Shown here piece after piece: positions 58,595 to 64,000 of a stretch of 64,000 bases of DNA; position 1 is the stretch's first letter; every line of letters starts with the position of its first letter. The stretch comes from Pseudeuparius sepicola. Its lineage: Eukaryota > Arthropoda > Insecta > Coleoptera > Anthribidae. The notes below the pieces were generated by a model, which saw only the letters and a list, made by a program, of their open reading frames with translations, was not told the DNA's origin and did no database searches. The position numbers and the translations under genes are program-made. Where the stretch lies: contig OY987298.1 in the NCBI GenBank assembly GCA_963920635.1, positions 55,717,949 through 55,781,948 of the forward strand, in the 5' to 3' direction.

Positions 58595-58916
58595 TATATT
58601 TACATATTCGGATTCTGCATGAAATTATGTCATCCCACAACATTTCTGTGAAATTTTGCCAACTCCGTTAATTTTTATTTAAAATTTTATTTTTGCATCT
58701 AGAAGGCTACGAACTTGAAAATTGAAATTTTAACAAACAACAATTTTTGGAATGTTTACAAGTCATGTTATATGTAGAGATTAAATTCTTGCATATAAAA
58801 AGGGGTTTCAATTAAGTCTTATTTCTCACAACTCCTGGTTATTTTTATTGGGCAACTGGTTTCGTAATTCACAATAAAATTACATCATCAGGCCTAGACT
58901 AAATGAAGAAAATTAA
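58595..58916. other. No gene seen
   Basis: AT-rich sequence between the MITE and the hairpin. Confidence 0.4.
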
Positions 58917-58969
58917 ATGTCAGGGTTTAACTTTAGTTGAAGTACTTAACTAAAGTTAAACCCTGACAT
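58917..58969. repeat. Perfect 22-bp inverted repeat with 9-base loop
   Basis: ATGTCAGGGTTTAACTTTAG continues to 22 bases and is exactly mirrored at 58,948-58,969; the loop is GAAGTACTT. With no mismatches it must be recent or maintained. Confidence 0.85.
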
Positions 58970-59059
58970 CTTATTTTCTTTTCTGTTATGGATTTGCAAA
59001 TGAAAACTCCGCCGAAGCAGCTATAGGGATTACAGGAGAAGGTATCCAAACATAAGGCA

Positions 59060-59600
59060 TCCGCATCCGCATCCCTCAGTATTTGTGAACATTCACAAAC
59101 ACTTTCTAATCTAATATTCTTCCAGTTTTGAAAAAGGATCACGGACATGCTTATCATTTGCAGCCTGTTACAAGGTTTACGGGCGGCGAAAGAAGAACGA
59201 AGGTTACCGTTTTGCCAATGGCTACTTAATTATTTATTTGGACAGACTAGAAATGTTTTGAGCAATGCCTTGTGGACTGACGAATCGTGTTTTACACGTA
59301 GAGGCGTGAAAAATTTTCACATGCCATTCGCCCAAGAAATGTCCAAATATCTGGGCTGATGTTTATAATAATCATCTGTTAGGGCCCTATTTCTTAGCAG
59401 AACGTGTGAATGGCGTATATTTCTTGAGATTTTTAACGACTGAGCATGGTAATATGTGGGAAGAAGTTCCCCTTAATTTAATATTATTAGCTTGGTTCCA
59501 ATTAGACATTGGTTGGATCAAAATTTTCGAGAGAGGTAGATCGGAAGAAAGGGGTCAGTCAGTTGGCCTCCCCTGTATTATATTCCTGGATCTTTTCGTA
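59060..59600 (+). pseudogene. Mariner/Tc1-type transposase fragment, broken
   Basis: The pieces follow the order of an insect mariner/IS630-type transposase: HAYHLQPVTR (~59,140), a LPFCQWLL segment (~59,205), ALWTDESCFTRRGVKNFH carrying the second catalytic Asp (~59,267-59,320), then in another frame NNHLLGPYFLAERVNGVYFLRFL (shown in part; ~59,365-59,432), EEVPLNL and a W-FQ segment, then a remnant of the WPxRSPDLxPLDF region near 59,560. At least two frameshifts and missing residues make it dead. No TIRs were found around it. Confidence 0.82.
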
Positions 59601-61629
59601 GGGGATTTTTAAAACAAAAAGTGTATGCAACTCCTGTGGCAACAAAAGAATTTTGAATGGACATACGTTTTATAAAGTTGTTGTTTTTACCTTTAAGGTA
59701 CCTACTCCTTTCCTGAAGTTTGACAAATCTAATCCCCATAAAAAACTTCTTCGCAACACTCTATTACTACAAGTTTCTAAATTTTGAATACCGCGGCAGT
59801 GGACTACAGAATAAGCAAACCTTTTTATGAAGAATTACTTTTTTACTAACAAAATGCAAAATAAGAAAGTTTACAAATACTGTTAACTGTTAGGTCCATA
59901 CTGGGACTCACTGTATGACAAAATATCACTCAAGTAAGAATGCAGCTCAGGTTTTCGAATCACTGTAATGTAGATTGAGAGTTTTGAGATTGCTACTTGA
60001 GCAACACCAAGGGCAGGGGAACTTTCAGGGTAGGGTATAATGTAAGTGAGATTATATGGTGACACCAGACACCGAGAGCACAACTCAGCAGATTTAATTT
60101 TGCGAGCCTCGTCCTGATACACTAAGGCAATAAAGAATGAGGCAGGACTCCGCCAGGGCCGTTGTTTCTTAAGCTTTATTCGTGTTTAAATTGTTTAACA
60201 CCCGAGGCAAGACGTGAGTCCATCTAAATTCTAAATTACCCTTTCCCCTCTACCTCCGCATCCAAGTGAAAATGTAAATAGTGCGACGAGTTCGGAATTT
60301 TAATGTGTATTAGGAATCGCTGTTTAACATTCCACTTATAATCTCTTGCGAATTCGTTATTGCTTTCTTAATGGCTTATCGATCAGCCACAGTTTTAAAT
60401 AAAATTAAGGCGCATTAAGTTTGGTTAGCCAGGACAGGGAAGTTTGGTTGGGACAGCCAAATACGGTATTCAAGTATTAGGGGCAGCTTTTGTAACCACT
60501 GAGGAAGCAAGTCTTTAATTATAGCGAAATAAACATAATATAAGTATCAGATAGTATAGAACTAGATATAAAAACAAAATGTGTAACCTAACCTATAACC
60601 TGCCGATATGGATCGAAAAACACTTTCGATTTCTCACTAAACACGTCTCTAAATATTCTGTTATTATTTTCGTCGGATTGACTATAATAAACGTATAAAC
60701 GCCGTTGACTAGAATGTACTCTCATGGTATTTTCTGAGTTATGTCAATATATGGAATAGTCTGGTACTCATCTGGCGTCTGTTGTATTTCTATTATGTGC
60801 CATTTTTTACGAAAGAAACGGAGTTTATACCCCTTCATGACCATTTCCTGTCCGATCGTGGTTATTTTTACATTGCTATCGCGTGGTGTGACCTGGGCAC
60901 GATTTCCCCCACCACACTTCCAAGTAGTCAATACCAGGGATTTCCGTCACTACCACGTGTTTTAGAGCAGAGCTGGCCCTTTCATTTTTTTAAATATATA
61001 TTTATTTTTATTGGCTTTTAGGCGTAAAATAAAACTAAATTCTGAGAAAAGAAAAGGTAGAGAATAAAATAAAAATAAAACTCCTAAGAACCTATTTAAT
61101 GGGAGGTTCAAAAATCCCCCTTGTTGAACCTCACAGTATACCAGTCTGTCAAAAATCTCTCGACGGACAATAGCCAAGTTCCAGCTGGAATATTGCGGCA
61201 TAAATTTGTTATTCTAGCCCTCAATCCTTCCAATCCATCCTTCGTGTTCTGTGTTCATGTTAGTAGATATATTCTTTTAAATGAACATATTTGAAAAAAT
61301 AGTTGGGCGCCATGTTTTCCTAGTTTTCCTGTTTCTGAAAAAAATTCACAGATTTCGCAATTCTTGCAACTATCTGAGACATTGAATGATAACACCATAT
61401 ATACGAGTATATGAAAACATAATTAACACGATTTACGAGGTGGTAGTAAAAAATAAACATAATTTTAAATTAAACCAACTTATTCACGTCACGACGTTCG
61501 CCGGCAAAGCAATGCGTGACCGCGACTCCGCTGTCTTTTGACCTTGAACGACAACTGCGAACTCGACTCCCTTATATATACGAACATAAAACATTTCCAA
61601 TGTTAAAAACACACAATATCATATCCATT
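59601..61629. other. No gene recognised
   Basis: Short frames near 59,883-60,122 and 60,722-61,201 match nothing I know. They overlap on both strands and lack splice-site support. Composition is ordinary AT-rich. Confidence 0.38.
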
Positions 61630-61639
61630 GAATTTTAAT

Positions 61640-62068
61640 TGTTTTTTCTTCAGATAAGCTAAAACGCATAGGCAATCGTTTTAATGTATTTAGTAGTATT
61701 TAAAACCAAAAATATAGTAAGATCGATGCTAGTTAAAACGAAACCATTTTTTAATGAGATACAAAGTTCAAAAAATTGCATTTATAAAATTCCTTGCGAA
61801 TGTGGAAAGTTCTATGTTGGGGAGACTTGTAGGCTATTTAACGTTCGTTTAAAAGAACATAAAAATTATATCAGGCAAAATCAAATTTCGAAGTCGAAAA
61901 TATGTGAACACTCTTTTAATAACAATCATAGGATTTTGTGGGATAGGTCCAAACCAATTCTCAAAGAAGAAGTAGGAAATAGACGAAAAATTAAAGAATC
62001 AGCATTTATTCTAGGAAATACAGACAAAGGTGTTGTTGAATGTTCAGTGGAATTCAGTAAAATATTAC
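61640..62068 (+). pseudogene. Penelope-like element, best GIY-YIG endonuclease remnant
   Basis: The frame 61,684-62,082 reads KNCIYKIPCECGKFYVGET, then a CRLFNVRLKEHK-type segment with the conserved Arg and His-Lys of Penelope GIY-YIG domains, then ICEHSFNNNHRILWDRSKPI and an ESAFILGN block. In this retroelement class the GIY-YIG endonuclease follows the reverse transcriptase; upstream residues (KLKRIGNRFN near 61,653) hint at its linker in another frame. No reverse transcriptase is present. The 3' UTR continues at 63,258 after a hAT insertion. It is 5'-truncated; the last residues of the frame already come from the hAT element. Confidence 0.85.
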
Positions 62069-62539
62069 CAGGGACGCTTTAAAATATGGGGACCCAGCAT
62101 TATACTTTCCAAAGTGAGGCCTATTCTTTCCTCATTCTAATAGTATCAGCGATGCCAAGTATGCCATTTAATTAGAGAATCTATGAATATAACAGGTACT
62201 TTGATTCTTAGTAAAAATTAATATTGGTTTCCATGATTTCTAAAAATTAGACTTGACAATGTTTTGTCTACAATTACAGAATATGGCAACTGTCAGATGA
62301 AACAAATTTATTGTATAGTTGAAATTCTTTAATTGTCACATCTCAGTATTTGCAAGTTAGAAAACTTAAAAATTGTGAATTATGATGGGAAATTTTTTGC
62401 CTCCTTTAGAATATATGGCACTATCTATCACATAAAACCTGATGGCCGTTGGACACTGACATATAACATAACCTATTGTACCAGCCCACTTATGTGGTCT
62501 CCTTGGAGTTTACAGAAAACAAATAGGGTTTCATCAAGT

Positions 62540-62706
62540 CAAGTAGCTTGACATTTTAACAAATTACTTGACTTGACTTGAAAATCAAGCTTTTGACAAA
62601 TTAAACACTTGACTTGACTTGATATTGGAAAATTACTACTTGACTTGAACTTGACTTGATTTCAAGTCAAGTCAAGTCAAGTAGCTTGAATATCAAGTCA
62701 AGCCAT
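62540..62706. repeat. Left subterminal TTGACTTGA repeats of the hAT element
   Basis: A ~95-bp block (62,611-62,706) with ACTTGACTTG, TTCAAGTCAAGTCAAG and AGCTTGAATATCAAGTCAAG occurs again nearly unchanged at 63,069-63,168. Shorter CTTGACTTGA words precede it. Clustered subterminal motifs are typical transposase-binding regions of hAT elements. Confidence 0.75.
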
Positions 62707-62718
62707 GAATCTCTATTC

Positions 62719-62844
62719 TTGTTAACTCCAGCGTCTTCAGCTCCTATTGAAAGACAGTTTTCCAGGGCTGCTTTGACAGTTACAAAAACGCGAAATCGGT
62801 TAAGCGCCAAATCCACTAGATGCCTAATGTGCCTTAAGTCGTAG
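62719..62844 (+). pseudogene. hAT transposase C-terminal dimerisation segment
   Basis: The residues LLTPASSAPIERQFSRAA then KTRNRLSAKSTRCLMCLKS match the conserved end of hAT transposases (PASSAPxERxFSxAG...R.RLS...L..LK), the intertwined-dimer region. The rest of the enzyme, including the catalytic Asp and Glu residues, is absent. It lies between the two subterminal repeat blocks. Confidence 0.88.
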
Positions 62845-62999
62845 ATGGAAAATGACAACATTAAAAAGTGGACTTGAAAGAGTTTATTTTTGTACTTTCC
62901 TAGTTTTTGTTCTTTCCTAGTTTTGCAAAAAAGTGTACAATGCAAAGGTTTATTATTATTATTTACTTGTAACTGCCCTAACTGATAATAAAATTTTAA

Positions 63000-63175
63000 A
63001 TTGAGAAAAAATCAAGTAATCAAGTAGCTTCAAGAAAAACTTGATTTTTCAAGTACTTGAAAAATAAATACTTGACTTGACTTGATATTGGAAAATTACT
63101 ACTTGACTTGAACTTGACTTGATTTCAAGTCAAGTCAAGTCAAGTAGCTTGAATATCAAGTCAAGCCGTGAATCT
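63000..63175. repeat. Right subterminal TTGACTTGA repeats of the hAT element
   Basis: The second copy of the 62,611-62,706 block, in the same orientation, with extra CTTGATTTTTCAAG palindromes at 63,035-63,060. Confidence 0.75.
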
Positions 63176-63257
63176 CTAAAAACAAACTTCCCCTCAAGGC
63201 TTCACTTTTCCTATGTGACTGTGAAATGCTGGGTCCCCTTATTTTAAAGAGTCCCTG

Positions 63258-63590
63258 GATAGAACACAGGGTACAATTATTATCAGACAGACAGGTGGCT
63301 AGGCTATTGTTTCTGTTGTCATGACATTTTAACCTGAAATTTATTAATCTGCCATTTCACATTGACGTGACATGATCTTTGAGAGAGGTGGATTTATTCT
63401 CCGAAAGCTCAGGAAACAAATTTTTTGAAGATATTTTTTGAGTTACAAGTTCAAAGTTTAGTTAATTTACTGTTAAGAATTTATTAATTTTCCAGGCAAC
63501 TTGAAAAAGTTGTCTTTTAACCAGTTTGGTGGCAAAAAACCCAATTAAAATTCAATGGATCTGTTTACGCCACAAATAAATTTTAAAAAA
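63258..63590 (+). repeat. Penelope-like 3' UTR, distal part
   Basis: It resumes GATAGAACACAGGGTACAAT and runs through GGTGGCTAGGCTATTGTTTC and GGCAACTTGAAAAAGTTGTC, matching 16,640-16,965 and, in reverse, 43,985-44,165. GGCAACTTGAAAAAGTTGTC contains a short hairpin. Confidence 0.8.
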
Positions 63591-64000
63591 TATTCACAAT
63601 ATCAGAGTTGGCCTACCGAAATCATGAGATCTTCTACGTTGATAATCGGCAAGTAATGCTACCTCCCACCCTCGTCGGTCTCAGATACTGGTTGTGTGGT
63701 AATATGAGGGGACTATACCATGGGAATAATAGACCACAAAAAATTTCCCGTTCACAGTGTACGTAGAATCTATATTTAGTTAGGAATACTAACCTCAAAA
63801 TTTTCCACCAGATAGTGCTTGCACAATTTAAAGAATCACCCGGTAACAGAATGCAAGTCAATCAATAAGAAGCTGCAACATTTTAAAGGTAAAACCATTC
63901 TTCTGGCGGACATAAACGAGAAACAGAAAAGCGGGGAAAGACTGCGAACGGGGCAAACCCTTGACCCCTATTAAAATTCACTGCGCGGAGTGCCATTTAC
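63591..64000. other. No gene seen to the window end
   Basis: Mixed-composition sequence; the frame at 63,634-63,861 (minus) is not recognised. A CACCCGGTAAC at 63,837 resembles a damaged MITE end. Confidence 0.38.

Larger units (their letters stand above)
62069..63257 (+). mobile_element. hAT element, 1,189 bp, inserted in the Penelope-like element
   Basis: The left end CAGGGACGCTTTAAAATATG and right end (inverted CAGGGACTCTTTAAAATAAG) continue to GGGACCCAGCATT, giving 33-bp TIRs with two or three differences. CAGGG-type ends are frequent in hAT elements. Flanks AATATTAC and GATAGAAC match at only five of eight positions, and compared with other copies about 38 bp of the target is missing on the left, so the site was altered. 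Subterminal TCAAGTCAAG words are dense on both sides. A transposase C-terminus is kept inside. Confidence 0.85.

Overview
This window looks like intergenic and intronic DNA from an arthropod, probably an insect. It is AT-rich, intron-like and crowded with eukaryotic transposable-element families. The one host coding exon I can support encodes part of an Ig domain resembling the arthropod Beaten-path (Beat) family, and putative promoters carry the arthropod initiator TCAGT. I cannot name the species. All homology and repeat calls were made by eye.

The main structure is a 17.2-kb element at 38,741-55,931 with every boundary hallmark of a Polinton/Maverick. It has long terminal inverted repeats (about 1.74 kb left, 1.90 kb right), AG...CT termini and a perfect 6-bp target duplication (CTGGAG). 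Its only recognisable element gene is a protein-primed family B DNA polymerase (48,615-52,308), broken by at least four frame changes and one internal deletion. I found no integrase, packaging ATPase, protease or capsid gene. The rest of the interior is mostly unrelated tandem arrays, a palindromic MITE and a Penelope-like fragment. Directly upstream of the polymerase are four ~265-bp tandem units, two shorter degenerate units and a remnant touching the start codon. The six main units carry the initiator TCAGTCGTG; the first also has a CCAAT-type box and a TATA box.

Left of the Polinton (1-38,700) there is no convincing gene. This part is a patchwork of TA-flanked CAGGGTG-type palindromic elements, a ~600-bp repeat family with a terminal hairpin (six copies), an 882-bp TIR element with a 7-bp duplication, a ~1.05-kb TIR element whose empty site survives nearby, a hAT element with an 8-bp duplication, a Penelope-like 3' fragment, a 2-kb TIR element and several foldbacks. 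Three very small insertions (18, 19 and 42 bp) share a core and are each flanked by a 6-bp direct repeat.

Right of the Polinton (55,932-64,000) lie the Beat-like exon (minus strand, 56,677-56,810), a mariner-type transposase pseudogene, a perfect 22-bp hairpin, and a Penelope-like element split by a 1.19-kb hAT element that keeps a piece of its transposase. The Polinton is 740 bp downstream of the Beat-like exon in the gene's direction, so it probably sits in an intron of that gene. Nothing here forms an operon; the relationships are nesting and decay of mobile DNA.
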